DNA of 64,000 nt from Halomarinibacterium sp041392125 (lineage in GTDB: Bacteria; Bacteroidota; Bacteroidia; Flavobacteriales; Flavobacteriaceae): positions 186,001 through 250,000 of the forward strand of contig JAWKMR010000003.1 in NCBI GenBank assembly GCA_041392125.1, in the 5' to 3' direction. Of this stretch, positions 50,693-60,663 are shown in pieces. The notes beneath the pieces are model-generated. The model saw nothing but the letters and a program-made list of their open reading frames with translations, was not told where the DNA came from and made no database searches. The position numbers were made by a program, and so were the translations under genes. Each line of letters starts with the position of its first letter. The first letter of the stretch is position 1.

Positions 50693-52600
50693 ATGAGCCA
50701 ATACCACATAAAAAATCTTGAAGAATATTTTCAAGTGTATCGAAAAAGTGTTCGAGACCCTGAAACCTTTTGGGAAGAAATTGCTGAAGAAAACTTTGTT
50801 TGGCGTAAACACTGGAATAATGTGCTGACTTGGGATTTTACAAAACCTGAAGTTACTTGGTTTAAAGGTGCTCAACTAAACATCACCGAAAATTGTATAG
50901 ATAGGCATTTAGCGACTCGAAGCAACAAAACAGCTATTATTTTTGAACCCAATAATCCTGAAGAAAAAGCACAACATATTACTTATCGTCAATTACACGA
51001 AAAAGTGTGTCAATTTGCAAATGTGCTTAAGGAGCAAGGCATTAAAAAAGGAGATCGTGTGTGTATTTATTTACCCATGATTCCTGAATTGGCTTATGCC
51101 GTTCTTGCTTGTGCGCGAATTGGAGCAATACATAGTGTGGTATTTGCCGGATTTTCAGCCAACGCATTGGCAACACGTATTAATGACAGTGATTGCGCTA
51201 TGGTGATTACCAGCGATGGTTCATACAGAGGAAATAAGTCTATTGATTTAAAAGGAATAGTTGATGAAGCTTTAGAGAATTGCCCCTGTGTGAAAACCGT
51301 TTTGGTCGCAAAAAGAATAAATTCTTCTATTACACTAAAAGACGGAAGAGATTTATGGTTACAACCCTTATTAGACAATGCTTATAAAGATTGTGTAGCA
51401 GAAATTATGGATGCCGAAGATCCCTTATTCATTCTTTACACTTCGGGTTCTACAGGGATGCCCAAAGGAATGCTCCATACTATTGCCGGATATATGGTTT
51501 ATACAGCATATACTTTTAAAAATGTGTTTCAGTATCGTGAAAACGACGTATATTGGTGTACGGCAGACATTGGCTGGATTACAGGGCATAGCTATATTCT
51601 CTACGGTCCCTTGGCAAATGGTGCCACTACAGTGATGTTTGAAGGAGTACCTTCGTATCCTGATTTTGGCCGATTTTGGGAAATTATTGAAAAGCACAAA
51701 GTCACACAGTTTTATACCGCACCAACAGCCATTAGAGCTTTAGCCAAAGAAAATTTAAGTTTTGTTGAAAAACATACCCTTTCCAGTTTAAAAATATTAG
51801 GAACTGTAGGCGAGCCCATAAATGAAGAAGCCTGGCACTGGTATAATGATAATATTGGCAACAAAAAAACACCTATTGTTGATACATGGTGGCAAACTGA
51901 AACCGGAGGTATTATGATTTCTCCCATTCCATTTGTAACCCCAACCATACCAACTTTTGCAACGCTACCAATGCCTGGTATTCAACCTTGCCTTATGGAT
52001 GAAAATGGGCAAGAAATTAAAGGAAATTCTGCCGATGGAAGATTGTGTATAAAATTTCCTTGGCCTTCTATGGCGCGTACCATTTGGGGAAACCATCAGC
52101 GGTATAAGGACACGTATTTTTCAACTTTTGAAAACAAGTACTTTACCGGAGATGGGGCATTGAGAGACAATACAGGCTATTATCGTATTACAGGACGTGT
52201 AGATGATGTGATTATTGTTTCGGGGCATAATCTTGGCACGGCTCCTATTGAAGACGCTATTAATGAGCATCCTGCTGTAGCCGAAAGTGCTATCGTAGGA
52301 TTCCCACACGAAATTAAGGGGAATGCATTGTATGGTTTCGTAATCCTGAAAGAAACCGGAGAAGTTAGAAATCAAGATAATTTGAGGAAGGAAATTAACC
52401 AACTCATTACCGAACGAATTGGTCCAATAGCAAAGTTGGATAAAATTCAATTTACTTCTGGATTGCCCAAAACCCGAAGTGGTAAAATCATGCGGAGAAT
52501 ACTTCGTAAAATTGCCCATAAAGACAATTCAAATCTTGGAGATATTAGCACGCTTTTAAATCCAGAAGTGGTTCAAGAAATTATGGAAAATGCTCAGTAG
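50693..52600 (+). CDS. acs: Acetyl-coenzyme A synthetase
   Basis: 635 aa, normal length. Adenylation motifs: YTSGSTGMPKGML (P-loop), DTWWQTETGG, FTGDGALRDNTGYYRITGRVDD, and the C-terminal catalytic Lys in KTRSGKIMRRILRK, the usual site of acetylation control. Converts acetate, CoA and ATP to acetyl-CoA. The first gene to the right of the island; convergent with recO. Confidence 0.96.
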   Translation: MSQYHIKNLEEYFQVYRKSVRDPETFWEEIAEENFVWRKHWNNVLTWDFTKPEVTWFKGAQLNITENCIDRHLATRSNKTAIIFEPNNPEEKAQHITYRQLHEKVCQFANVLKEQGIKKGDRVCIYLPMIPELAYAVLACARIGAIHSVVFAGFSANALATRINDSDCAMVITSDGSYRGNKSIDLKGIVDEALENCPCVKTVLVAKRINSSITLKDGRDLWLQPLLDNAYKDCVAEIMDAEDPLFILYTSGSTGMPKGMLHTIAGYMVYTAYTFKNVFQYRENDVYWCTADIGWITGHSYILYGPLANGATTVMFEGVPSYPDFGRFWEIIEKHKVTQFYTAPTAIRALAKENLSFVEKHTLSSLKILGTVGEPINEEAWHWYNDNIGNKKTPIVDTWWQTETGGIMISPIPFVTPTIPTFATLPMPGIQPCLMDENGQEIKGNSADGRLCIKFPWPSMARTIWGNHQRYKDTYFSTFENKYFTGDGALRDNTGYYRITGRVDDVIIVSGHNLGTAPIEDAINEHPAVAESAIVGFPHEIKGNALYGFVILKETGEVRNQDNLRKEINQLITERIGPIAKLDKIQFTSGLPKTRSGKIMRRILRKIAHKDNSNLGDISTLLNPEVVQEIMENAQ

Positions 52601-52651
52601 TAATTTTAGAGGTAAATCATAAGTAATTACTAAAAAATAAAGACATTGCTC

Positions 52652-53371
52652 TTACTGGAATAGCTGTGTAAGAACGGGCAACGATTTTGGCAATCTGAAA
52701 TCTTGTAAATGTAGTTGATAATATTTTAGAAGTACGTCTAATGTTTTCAATCTATTGATTTTGGTTATTTTAATACCCGAAAGCTGGTTGTAATGCAATG
52801 TATGTAAAGACTTCAGCACAGAGACAACATCTCCTTCTTCAGAAAAATTGCCTTGCGACTTTTCTTGAAAAATACCTTCGATGAGATTAAAATATGGCCG
52901 TTCTTCTTCAGAAAAATGTGGATAAAAACCAAGATAGTTTGTCAATTTTAAAAGAAAAAGTAAGTGAAAATTGGCAATTTCTTCGTGAGTATCTAACCAG
53001 ACTAAAGAAGATTCGATAAATTGAAATAATGCATCATTGGCTTCTTCTTCTTTTACCGAGTTTTTTAAAATTTCCGCAATAAAGAGAAGTAACGAAGACT
53101 TTATAATATGGGTATGTAATGTACTATAAGGAGAAATTACCTTAGCTTCACTAATTCGTTCTAAAGTTCCATTGTCTTTATGAAATGCCTCTATTTCTAG
53201 TAGGGATAGCGGCTGAAACATAGAGGTACGAAGCTTTCCTTTTTTGGATTTTAAAATCCCTCGTAAGAGATAACTTTTAATTCCGAACTTTTCAGTAAAA
53301 CAAGAGACAATTAAATCGGCTTCGGCATATTTTATAGAGGAAAAGACAAATGCTCGTGTAGAAACCTGCAT
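52652..53371 (-). CDS. recO: DNA repair protein RecO
   Basis: 239 aa. N-terminal OB fold (MQVSTRAFVFSSIKYAEADL, LLRGILKSKKGKLR) and a helical C-terminal domain; the zinc-site cysteines of some RecO are absent, as in other flavobacteria. It loads RecA on SSB-coated DNA and anneals strands. Its start is 1 nt after the porZ stop, so they are cotranscribed. Confidence 0.93.
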   Translation of the reverse strand: MQVSTRAFVFSSIKYAEADLIVSCFTEKFGIKSYLLRGILKSKKGKLRTSMFQPLSLLEIEAFHKDNGTLERISEAKVISPYSTLHTHIIKSSLLLFIAEILKNSVKEEEANDALFQFIESSLVWLDTHEEIANFHLLFLLKLTNYLGFYPHFSEEERPYFNLIEGIFQEKSQGNFSEEGDVVSVLKSLHTLHYNQLSGIKITKINRLKTLDVLLKYYQLHLQDFRLPKSLPVLTQLFQ

Positions 53372-53372
53372 C

Positions 53373-55643
53373 TTATCGTATCACCATAATTTTGGTGACT
53401 TTGGTCTCCAGTTGGTCTTCGGAAGTTATTAAAACCAAATACACGCCTGAAGCTACTTTGTATTTTCCAAAAGCGGTGGTGTCCCACAACACACTTCCTC
53501 CTTGACTGGTCGTTTCAAAAACTAGATTTCCTTCAATATCGGTAATCTTTACATTGGCATCGGCTGTAAGGCCATCGATAGTGACATTACCGGTAAAGTT
53601 AGGTCGCACAGGATTTGGAAAAGCATACACATTTTCAAGATTATCGCGAGGTGCCGTTGAAGTACCTTCGTAAGCAACAAGTCCATTAGCCGTTGCAAAA
53701 TAAACTCTTCCTGTAGAATCATCAATAGCAATATCCTGCACATTATTGGAAGGAAGTGGTGAATTATCTTTGGTAAACCTTAATAGTGTTTCTTGTCCGT
53801 TTGAAGAAAGATAAAACACTCCCGAAGTGGCCGTAGCAATCCATTTATTATTAGAACCATCTACTTCAATATCTGTTATGCTTTGTTCGTATAGCAATTC
53901 TTGTGGAACCCCATCATCCAAAATGATAATTTCCTGGGCATCAACCACCGTATCGCCAAAAAAGCCACCTATATTAAATAACACCCTTAAGCCTTTTAAG
54001 GTTCCTATCCAAAGTCTATTAGAGGCATCAAAAGCAATGGCTCTAACATTTGTAGTTGGGAGGTTTCCATTCCCAATTTCTTTACCAATTTTTGCAAATT
54101 TATTTTCTGAAGGATTATATCCTACCAAGCCATTTTCAGAAGTAGCTATAAAAACATATCCTTCTCTACTTATAGCTACTTTATTGAGACCACTTTCGTT
54201 CTCTGAATCAATAATGGTTGAAATGTCAAATTTTTGAAACTGCCCATTTGGGGTTAATCTTAATAACCCCTCTTTATTTAAAGATTGTACAAACCAAAGG
54301 TTGTTATCTCTGTCAAATTGGGCTCCAAAAATTCTTATGGCGCCATCAGGATCATTTTCTAGTGGGTCTAAAATGCTATTTGTCTCGTCATAAAGAATTT
54401 GAGGGGACTCATCAACAACTTTTAAAAGCCCTTCCTGAAAAGATGAAAAAAATACTTCATCTGAATTTAAAGGGTTGATTTTTACATGTACCAAGTCACT
54501 AGCTCCAAACAATTGTTCTTTGTCAATATTAATCCAGGTTTCTTCCTGTAAATGACTAATTCCTCTATAGTTAAAAGGTGATGGATCAAAATTTACATTA
54601 ATATCCCCAAACGAAACCCAAAGTTGCCCAGGGCTGGTATCAATGGCAAAAGGGGAGTTTAAAATAGGCCCATTTGGCAAAATTTGGTTAAAAGCGCCCG
54701 TGGCATAAGGGATTTTGTAAAGGCCATTTTCAAAGGTACCTACATAAAAATTTTGTCCAAAGGAAATTCCTGACTGGAATCTATCTTCCAAAGCAGATGG
54801 AATTGAAGCGGTAGCTAGTAATGTAATATTTTCATCATAGGCATAAATATCATCCCTCGTAGTTACAGTAAGTGTTTGTCCGTCTGAAGTAAAGTCTCTA
54901 ATGGTATTTACATAAGTAGCAACGGCCACCGACCCACCATTTATTACCCTAGCAATACTATAATCTCGAGCTATATATATGTCATCTCCCAAAGATTGAA
55001 CTCCTAATAGTGGTCCACTAGCAATGGTTTCCCATTCTTCATAATCTATTAAATTATCACTATTAGCAAGGGCTCTTTTTAACCCTTCCTCCATGGTAGC
55101 TGCATAAATGTAGGGAGGCAAGATGGTTGTTTGGGTGACGTTAATTTGTGTTCCTAAAGCCCCTATAAAATAGGTGTCTCCAAATTCTAACCTAGCAATG
55201 TCATAAACAGAAATTCCGTATTCTGTTGCTATAAATAGGTTTCCGTCATGTTCATAAAATTGATTAATCCTTTTTCTGTTTGGCGGAATGGTAGGTTTAT
55301 CTAAGATATCCACAACCTTCAGAATATTTTCTTCCCCATCAATAACTACATCTATTAGCCCCGTTTCATAACCTATGAAAAGCGCTCCATAAGCAATACT
55401 ATAATGGAGCGTTGAAATGGTCTCTCCAGAAAGTCCTTGAATGGTAGAAAAAGTACTTATTTCTTGAGTAGAAAGATCGTACGTATAGACTGCATTTTCA
55501 GAACCTACATATATTTTGTCATTTCCTTGAGAGACAGCCTTAATCGACACATAGGAAAAAAAACCCTTCCATTGTTTTTCAAAATTTTGAGAGAAAGAAA
55601 TTGAAACCCAAAATGTGAGCAAAAAAACAGAAAGATTTCTCAT
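53373..55643 (-). CDS. porZ: PorZ, type IX secretion system beta-propeller protein
   Basis: 756 aa from ATG 55643 (MRNLSVFLLTFWVSISFSQ signal peptide); an earlier ATG 33 nt upstream has no signal. Two seven-bladed propeller-like regions (KIYVGSENAVYTYDLSTQ, RLWIGTLKGLRVLFN, RVYFATANGLVAYEG) and a C-terminal sorting-type domain (AFPNPVRPNFTGNVTI, ending KVTKIMVIR). PorZ belongs to the T9SS attachment complex that anchors cargo to A-LPS in Porphyromonas. It fits the NHL/T9SS cargo genes in this window. Confidence 0.92.
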   Translation of the reverse strand: MRNLSVFLLTFWVSISFSQNFEKQWKGFFSYVSIKAVSQGNDKIYVGSENAVYTYDLSTQEISTFSTIQGLSGETISTLHYSIAYGALFIGYETGLIDVVIDGEENILKVVDILDKPTIPPNRKRINQFYEHDGNLFIATEYGISVYDIARLEFGDTYFIGALGTQINVTQTTILPPYIYAATMEEGLKRALANSDNLIDYEEWETIASGPLLGVQSLGDDIYIARDYSIARVINGGSVAVATYVNTIRDFTSDGQTLTVTTRDDIYAYDENITLLATASIPSALEDRFQSGISFGQNFYVGTFENGLYKIPYATGAFNQILPNGPILNSPFAIDTSPGQLWVSFGDINVNFDPSPFNYRGISHLQEETWINIDKEQLFGASDLVHVKINPLNSDEVFFSSFQEGLLKVVDESPQILYDETNSILDPLENDPDGAIRIFGAQFDRDNNLWFVQSLNKEGLLRLTPNGQFQKFDISTIIDSENESGLNKVAISREGYVFIATSENGLVGYNPSENKFAKIGKEIGNGNLPTTNVRAIAFDASNRLWIGTLKGLRVLFNIGGFFGDTVVDAQEIIILDDGVPQELLYEQSITDIEVDGSNNKWIATATSGVFYLSSNGQETLLRFTKDNSPLPSNNVQDIAIDDSTGRVYFATANGLVAYEGTSTAPRDNLENVYAFPNPVRPNFTGNVTIDGLTADANVKITDIEGNLVFETTSQGGSVLWDTTAFGKYKVASGVYLVLITSEDQLETKVTKIMVIR

Positions 55644-55706
55644 TAGGTATTTACTTTTTCTGTGATTATTAAACACTCTAAACTTGTATTTATTGCAATA
55701 ATAAAT

Positions 55707-55732
55707 GAAAAAGGTTGCCTTTCGACAACCTT
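55707..55732 (-). terminator. Intrinsic terminator of gdhA
   Basis: Minus strand: AAGGTTG, 8-nt loop, CAACCTT then TTTC; 21 nt after the gdhA stop. Confidence 0.8.
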
Positions 55733-55752
55733 ATTATTAGGAAACTATTTTT

Positions 55753-57096
55753 TTAAACAACTCCTTGGGCCATCATTGCTTCGGCTACTTTTACAAAACC
55801 AGCAATGTTAGCTCCTTTTACATAATCTACATAACCATCTCCGTCTTTTCCGTATTTTACACAAGCTGCGTGAATATCATTCATAATAGTATGTAATCGT
55901 TCGTCAACTTCTTCTCTGGTCCAATTTAATCGTAAAGAGTTTTGGGACATTTCCAACCCTGAAGTTGCTACCCCTCCAGCGTTAGAAGCTTTCCCCGGAG
56001 AGAACAGGATTTTTGCCTTTTGAAATACGGCAATTGCTTCCGGTGTACAAGGCATATTAGCTCCTTCACCCACGCATATACAACCATTTGATACCAACAT
56101 ATTTGCCTCATCTTCGTTCAATTCGTTTTGAGTAGCACAAGGCAATGCAATATCACAAGTAATTTCCCAAGGACGTTTTCCCTCTACATAATTTGCCGAA
56201 GGATATTTCTTAACATACTCGCTTATCCTTCCTCTTTTGTTATTCTTTAAATCCATGACATAGGCCAATTTCTCTTCATTGATTCCTTCTGCGTCATAAA
56301 TATACCCTGCAGAGTCTGAAAAGCTAACCACTTTTCCGCCAAACTCCATGGCTTTTTCTGCAGCATATTGAGCCACATTTCCTGAACCAGAGACAACAAC
56401 CGTTTTTCCTTTAAAACTTTCCCCTTTTGTAGCTAGCATATTTTTTGCAAAATAAACATTGCCATATCCTGTTGCTTCAGGTCTAATTAAAGAACCTCCA
56501 TAACTAAGTCCTTTCCCGGTAAAAACCCCTGTAAATTCATTTCGAAGGCGCTTATATTGACCAAACATGAATCCTATTTCACGCCCTCCCACTCCAATAT
56601 CACCTGCAGGCACGTCGGTATTAGGGCCAATATGTCTTGAAAGTTCGGTCATAAAACTTTGGCAAAAACGCATCACTTCGGCATCACTTTTACCTTTAGG
56701 GTCGAAATCACTACCCCCCTTTCCGCCTCCCATAGGAAGGGTGGTTAAACTGTTTTTAAACGTTTGTTCAAACCCTAAAAATTTAAGAATGCTCAAATTT
56801 ACCGAAGGGTGGAAACGCAAACCTCCTTTATAAGGCCCAATAGCCGAATTAAATTCAATTCGATACCCTCTATTTACTTGAATTTTTCCACTATCATCGG
56901 TCCAAGGTACTCTAAAAATTAGTGTACGTTCTGGTTCAACCATACGCTCCAAAAGCATTTTGCCCTGGTACACTTCATTTTCTTCGATAAATGGAATAAC
57001 CGTTTCTGCTACTTCAGTAACTGCCTGTAAAAACTCAGGCTCGTGAGGATTCATTTCGGCAACTTTTGAAATGAAATCTTTAATACTTTGTTTCAT
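55753..57096 (-). CDS. gdhA: Glutamate dehydrogenase
   Basis: 447 aa hexameric GDH, usual NADP-type length. Substrate domain KGGLRFHPSVNLSILKFLGF and catalytic Lys block PMGGGKGGSDFDPKGKS; NADP domain VVSGSGNVAQYAAEKAMEFG. It fixes ammonia to 2-oxoglutarate. A TATATTTG promoter at 57312-57305 gives a leader of about 200 nt. Confidence 0.96.
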   Translation of the reverse strand: MKQSIKDFISKVAEMNPHEPEFLQAVTEVAETVIPFIEENEVYQGKMLLERMVEPERTLIFRVPWTDDSGKIQVNRGYRIEFNSAIGPYKGGLRFHPSVNLSILKFLGFEQTFKNSLTTLPMGGGKGGSDFDPKGKSDAEVMRFCQSFMTELSRHIGPNTDVPAGDIGVGGREIGFMFGQYKRLRNEFTGVFTGKGLSYGGSLIRPEATGYGNVYFAKNMLATKGESFKGKTVVVSGSGNVAQYAAEKAMEFGGKVVSFSDSAGYIYDAEGINEEKLAYVMDLKNNKRGRISEYVKKYPSANYVEGKRPWEITCDIALPCATQNELNEDEANMLVSNGCICVGEGANMPCTPEAIAVFQKAKILFSPGKASNAGGVATSGLEMSQNSLRLNWTREEVDERLHTIMNDIHAACVKYGKDGDGYVDYVKGANIAGFVKVAEAMMAQGVV

Positions 57097-57431
57097 TTGA
57101 ATTAAAAATTTGAAAATATTGAAAGATGGAATGCCTTATTACCCATCTGTGTTTTTGATACATTCTTCCGTGGGCATTTCACAAGAAAAATTTTAGATAT
57201 AACAATAAAAAACTAAATAAATTTACTATTTCGTTATAATTGATTGTGAAAACATCCTCAAACTAACAATTTAACTGTTTTGAAAACGTTTTCGAAATTA
57301 GTGGCAAATATAAGTTATCTGGAAAAAAAGCGATGTCTTTTTTATTGAAATAAGCTATTTAATTATAATATATTTCTCTGTTAGATATGTTTTTATATAT
57401 TTGTTACGTCTCAATCTAAACCTAAATTACA
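57097..57431. promoter_or_regulatory. Divergent control region gdhA / 57.4-kb gene
   Basis: No gene. Holds the gdhA -7 element (minus strand, 57312-57305), a perfect palindrome GAAAACGTTTTC at 57282-57293 about 12 bp downstream of it (LacI-type operator look), and the TATATTTG -7 element of the outer-membrane gene at 57396-57403. Confidence 0.6.
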
Positions 57432-58277
57432 ATGAATACCAGATTTTTGCTATTGGTATTTTTATTTTTTGCCCTCCTTAGGCAAGAAGTTTATAGCCAA
57501 TTTGGCTTCTCTCATGAGATAGGAGTTATTACAGGTCCTGTTGTATTTTACTCGGATTACGGAGTTAGAAACGATTTTGAAACCAACATTGGTAATGTGG
57601 GTTTTGGAGTGGGGATTATACATTACTTAAACTTTTCTTATAGAGCAGACTGTAATTGCTACACCAAAGACACTTATTTCAACGATCACTTCAAGATACG
57701 AAGTGAAATTGATTATCATAAAACCAATTTTGAACACCTTGGAAAGTGGGTAGATCCGGATAGAGATTCAGATACTGCAAAACAGTTAAGAGCTATGAAA
57801 GGGTCCACAACTGTCTTTGACATCGGGGCTCAGTTAGAATTTTTTCCCTTAAGTATTCGTGATTTTGCTGCTGGTGCTTATAAAATTGCCCCATTTGGTA
57901 GTTTTGGAGTGCATTGGGTAAGTTTTGATCCTGAAGTATATAGTGAAATTGGGCCATTAAATACGGTATCTATTCCATCGATTAATTTCTTGGGATCAAC
58001 ACCTAAAAAATATCTAAATGCTTTTCAACAAGAAGGAGATTCTACTTGGAGTGTTGTTATGAGTGCTGGTTTTAGATACAAAATTGGTCCCTTGAGCGAT
58101 TTAATGTTAGATGCCCGTTGGCAGTATTATTTTTCAAACTGGGTGGATGGTTTAAACCCGCAAGAAGAATTCAATGAACAATCTTTAGGCCCTGGAAACG
58201 GAATCCCTGTACCTGAAAATAAGGCCAATGACTGGATTTTTTGGTTGAATGTAGGGTATGTTTATTATTTAGATTAA
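57432..58277 (+). CDS. Outer-membrane-type protein (THC0290_0291-like)
   Basis: 281 aa, signal peptide (FLFFALLRQEVYSQ). Mature strands such as FGFSHEIGVITGPVVFYSDY, GFGVGIIHYLNFSYRADCNC and a final LNVGYVYYLD with terminal aromatic fit an 8-12 strand outer-membrane barrel. The start pattern resembles proteins that I recall under the label THC0290_0291. Function unknown. Own promoter and terminator. Confidence 0.78.
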   Translation: MNTRFLLLVFLFFALLRQEVYSQFGFSHEIGVITGPVVFYSDYGVRNDFETNIGNVGFGVGIIHYLNFSYRADCNCYTKDTYFNDHFKIRSEIDYHKTNFEHLGKWVDPDRDSDTAKQLRAMKGSTTVFDIGAQLEFFPLSIRDFAAGAYKIAPFGSFGVHWVSFDPEVYSEIGPLNTVSIPSINFLGSTPKKYLNAFQQEGDSTWSVVMSAGFRYKIGPLSDLMLDARWQYYFSNWVDGLNPQEEFNEQSLGPGNGIPVPENKANDWIFWLNVGYVYYLD

Positions 58278-58290
58278 ACGATTACTGTAT

Positions 58291-58328
58291 AAAAAAAGAG
58301 TGGGGGAAGGCCGCCCCCACTCTTTTTT
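58291..58328. terminator. Bidirectional terminator
   Basis: AAAAAAGAGTGGGGG, 7-nt loop, CCCCCACTCTTTTTT: 15-bp stem serving the convergent 57.4-kb gene and the PLP enzyme gene. Confidence 0.93.
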
Positions 58329-58347
58329 ATCTCTTTTCTAAGGGATA

Positions 58348-59487
58348 TTAATTTAAAGCTTGTTCTAAATCGGCAATTAAATCCGCTACATCTTCAATGC
58401 CCACGCTTAATCGAATTAAAGAATCTACTACCCCTGTTTTTTCCCGCTCCTCTTTAGGAATACTGGCATGCGTCATACTTGCGGGGTGACCTGCTAAACT
58501 CTCAACCCCACCTAAACTCTCGGCTAGAGTAAATATTTTTAGGTTTTCTACTATTTTTATGGCTTCCTCAAAATTGTTTCCTTTCGTTACAAAAGAAATC
58601 ATTCCACCAAAATCCTTCATTTGAGATTTGGCCACTTCATGATTAGGATGACTCTCAAACCCTGGCCAATATACTCTTTCAATTTTAGGATGGTTTCGTA
58701 AATATTCAGCCACTTTTCTACCATTTTCACAATGTCGTTGCATACGCACGTGTAGTGTTTTAATTCCTCGTAACACCAAAAAGCTATCTTGGGGTCCACA
58801 AATAGCGCCACTGGCATTTTGTATAAAGTACAATTTTTCTGCCAATGCTGCATCTTTCACAACCAAGGCTCCCATGACCACATCGCTATGACCGCCCAAG
58901 TATTTGGTGGCGCTATGCATGACAATATCTGCTCCCAAATCTAAAGGCTGCTGCAAATATGGGGTTGCAAAAGTATTGTCTACGGCTAAAATTAAATGGT
59001 GCTTTTTGGCTATACTGGAACAGGCTTTAATATCGATTATGTTCATCATCGGGTTGGTGGGAGTTTCTACCCAAATGAGTTTGGTGTTAGCATTTACATA
59101 AGCTTCAATTTTATCTGCATTTTGCATCCCGATAAAATGAAATTTAACTCCAAAATTTTCAAAAATTTTTGTAAACAAACGATAGGTGCCTCCGTATAAA
59201 TCATTGGTAGAAATTACTTCATCGCCAGGCTTCAACAATTTAATAACGGCATCAATAGCTGCTAACCCACTACCAAAAGCGAGACCATAATTACCATTTT
59301 CAATGCTAGCAAAGGCATTTTCAAGCGCATGGCGTGTAGGGTTGTGTGTTCGCGAATATTCATACCCTTTATGTCCTCCTGGGGTGGATTGTGCATAGGT
59401 AGATGTTTGATAAATGGGTGGCATCACGGCTCCATAGGCCTGATCGTGCTCTTGCCCACCATGGATAGTTTTGGTGTTAAATTTCAT
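58348..59487 (-). CDS. Cystathionine gamma-synthase/lyase family PLP enzyme
   Basis: 379 aa. PLP fold type I with the Schiff-base Lys in MHSATKYLGGHSDVVMGA, active-site YSRTHNPTRHALENAFASIE, and DNTFATPYLQQPLDLGAD. Synthase (MetB) and lyase (MetC/CTH) activities cannot be told apart by these motifs. Its promoter region abuts the divergent DUF4163/DUF3298 gene. Confidence 0.93.
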   Translation of the reverse strand: MKFNTKTIHGGQEHDQAYGAVMPPIYQTSTYAQSTPGGHKGYEYSRTHNPTRHALENAFASIENGNYGLAFGSGLAAIDAVIKLLKPGDEVISTNDLYGGTYRLFTKIFENFGVKFHFIGMQNADKIEAYVNANTKLIWVETPTNPMMNIIDIKACSSIAKKHHLILAVDNTFATPYLQQPLDLGADIVMHSATKYLGGHSDVVMGALVVKDAALAEKLYFIQNASGAICGPQDSFLVLRGIKTLHVRMQRHCENGRKVAEYLRNHPKIERVYWPGFESHPNHEVAKSQMKDFGGMISFVTKGNNFEEAIKIVENLKIFTLAESLGGVESLAGHPASMTHASIPKEEREKTGVVDSLIRLSVGIEDVADLIADLEQALN

Positions 59488-59542
59488 GGCTTTGAATTAA
59501 GAAAACAAAAGTACACTTTCCTATATCATTATAAAAACTTTG

Positions 59543-59550
59543 TACTTTTG
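59543..59550 (+). promoter_or_regulatory. Promoter -7 element of the 59.5-kb operon
   Basis: TACTTTTG, exact TAnnTTTG match, 1 nt before the ATGATG start; a TSS 5-8 nt on would fall inside the ATGs, so the mRNA could start at or in the first codon. Confidence 0.55.
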
Positions 59551-59551
59551 T

Positions 59552-60313
59552 ATGATGAGATTTCGCTTTTTTCAAATTTTCGTTCTAACGCTCGCCCTTG
59601 GATGTAAAAAAGCACCTAGCCTCTCTTTTTCTCACGAAAGTTTTACTGAAAAAAACTTGGAGATTTGCCAAAAAGACCCTTGTTCAAAAATTACCATCGA
59701 TTATATAATAGTCTTCGGGAATGATGAGAGTACCGAAAAAATTAACACCCAAATCAAAGCACAAATTATTCAAGCACTTTTTTTAGGAGAAGATGAAAAA
59801 CCTTCGGCAAAAAGTATAGAAGATGCTTCGAAGCAATTTATTATGGCCTATAGAGATCATAAAAATGAATTTGAATATGAGCTGGAATATGAAGCAGAAA
59901 TCTCCGTTTCAGAAATTTTCAGTAGTGAAGCTATCTTAAGTCTTCAATTTCAAAATTATTTATTTACCGGAGGTGCCCACGGCTACGGAAGTACTTTTTT
60001 TAGAAATTTCGATTTGCAGACCGGTAAAGAAATTACTATTTCGGACATTTTTGACGATTATGATGGTTTTTTAAAAATGGCCGAAAGTACCTTCCGAAAG
60101 AAAAACAATATCCCAGAAAACGAATCTATCAATACCACCGGCTTTTGGTTTGATGAGGATACCTTTTCATTGCCGGAAACGATAGGAGTATCTAAAAATG
60201 AACTTCTTTTTATTTACAATGTATACGATATTGCAAGCTATGCCGATGGTCCTATCCGTTTTAAAATTTCAAAAAAAGAAGCCAGCCCCTATCTTAAAAA
60301 AGAATTTTTATGA
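59552..60313 (+). CDS. DUF4163/DUF3298 lipoprotein (RsiV-like)
   Basis: 253 aa. Lipobox signal (VLTLALGCKKAPS). DUF4163 at about 45-150 and DUF3298 at about 160-253 (NYLFTGGAHGYGSTFFRNFD, ISDIFDDYDGFLKMAES). The pair is known from RsiV-type lysozyme-binding proteins, but here there is no sigma factor. Two possible starts (59552, 59555). The stop overlaps the next ATG. Confidence 0.86.
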   Translation: MMRFRFFQIFVLTLALGCKKAPSLSFSHESFTEKNLEICQKDPCSKITIDYIIVFGNDESTEKINTQIKAQIIQALFLGEDEKPSAKSIEDASKQFIMAYRDHKNEFEYELEYEAEISVSEIFSSEAILSLQFQNYLFTGGAHGYGSTFFRNFDLQTGKEITISDIFDDYDGFLKMAESTFRKKNNIPENESINTTGFWFDEDTFSLPETIGVSKNELLFIYNVYDIASYADGPIRFKISKKEASPYLKKEFL

Positions 60314-60663
60314 AGAAAATATATTACGTTGCTACTTGCAGCACCTGTGTTCGTATTTTAAAAGATCTTGACCTTCCATCCAATTTTGAGAAACAGGATA
60401 TTAAAAATGAAGAACTCACCGTAAAACAGCTTGAAGAGTTAAAAAAAATGGCTGGGAGTTATGAGGCCCTTTTCAGTAAAAGAGCTACCCTATATAAAGA
60501 AAGAAATTTAAAAAATGAAACGCTTTCCGAAGAAGATTACAAACGTTTCATCTTAGAACATTATACCTTTTTACAACGCCCCGTAATCGTAAATGGCAAT
60601 CAAATTTTTGTGGGAAATAGTAAAAAAACTGTGGAGGCGGCAAAAAAATCTTTACACGGTTAA
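60310..60663 (+). CDS. ArsC/Spx-like glutaredoxin-fold protein
   Basis: 117 aa, thioredoxin fold with an N-terminal TCSTCVRIL (CxxC) and C-terminal LQRPVIVNGNQIFVG. It belongs to the ArsC/Spx/YffB group; the pattern is not clearly an arsenate reductase, and it is far from the ars-type genes at 18-20 kb. Spx-like regulation through RNA polymerase is possible but unproven. Coupled on both sides (ATGA and TAATG). Confidence 0.88.
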   Translation: MKKIYYVATCSTCVRILKDLDLPSNFEKQDIKNEELTVKQLEELKKMAGSYEALFSKRATLYKERNLKNETLSEEDYKRFILEHYTFLQRPVIVNGNQIFVGNSKKTVEAAKKSLHG

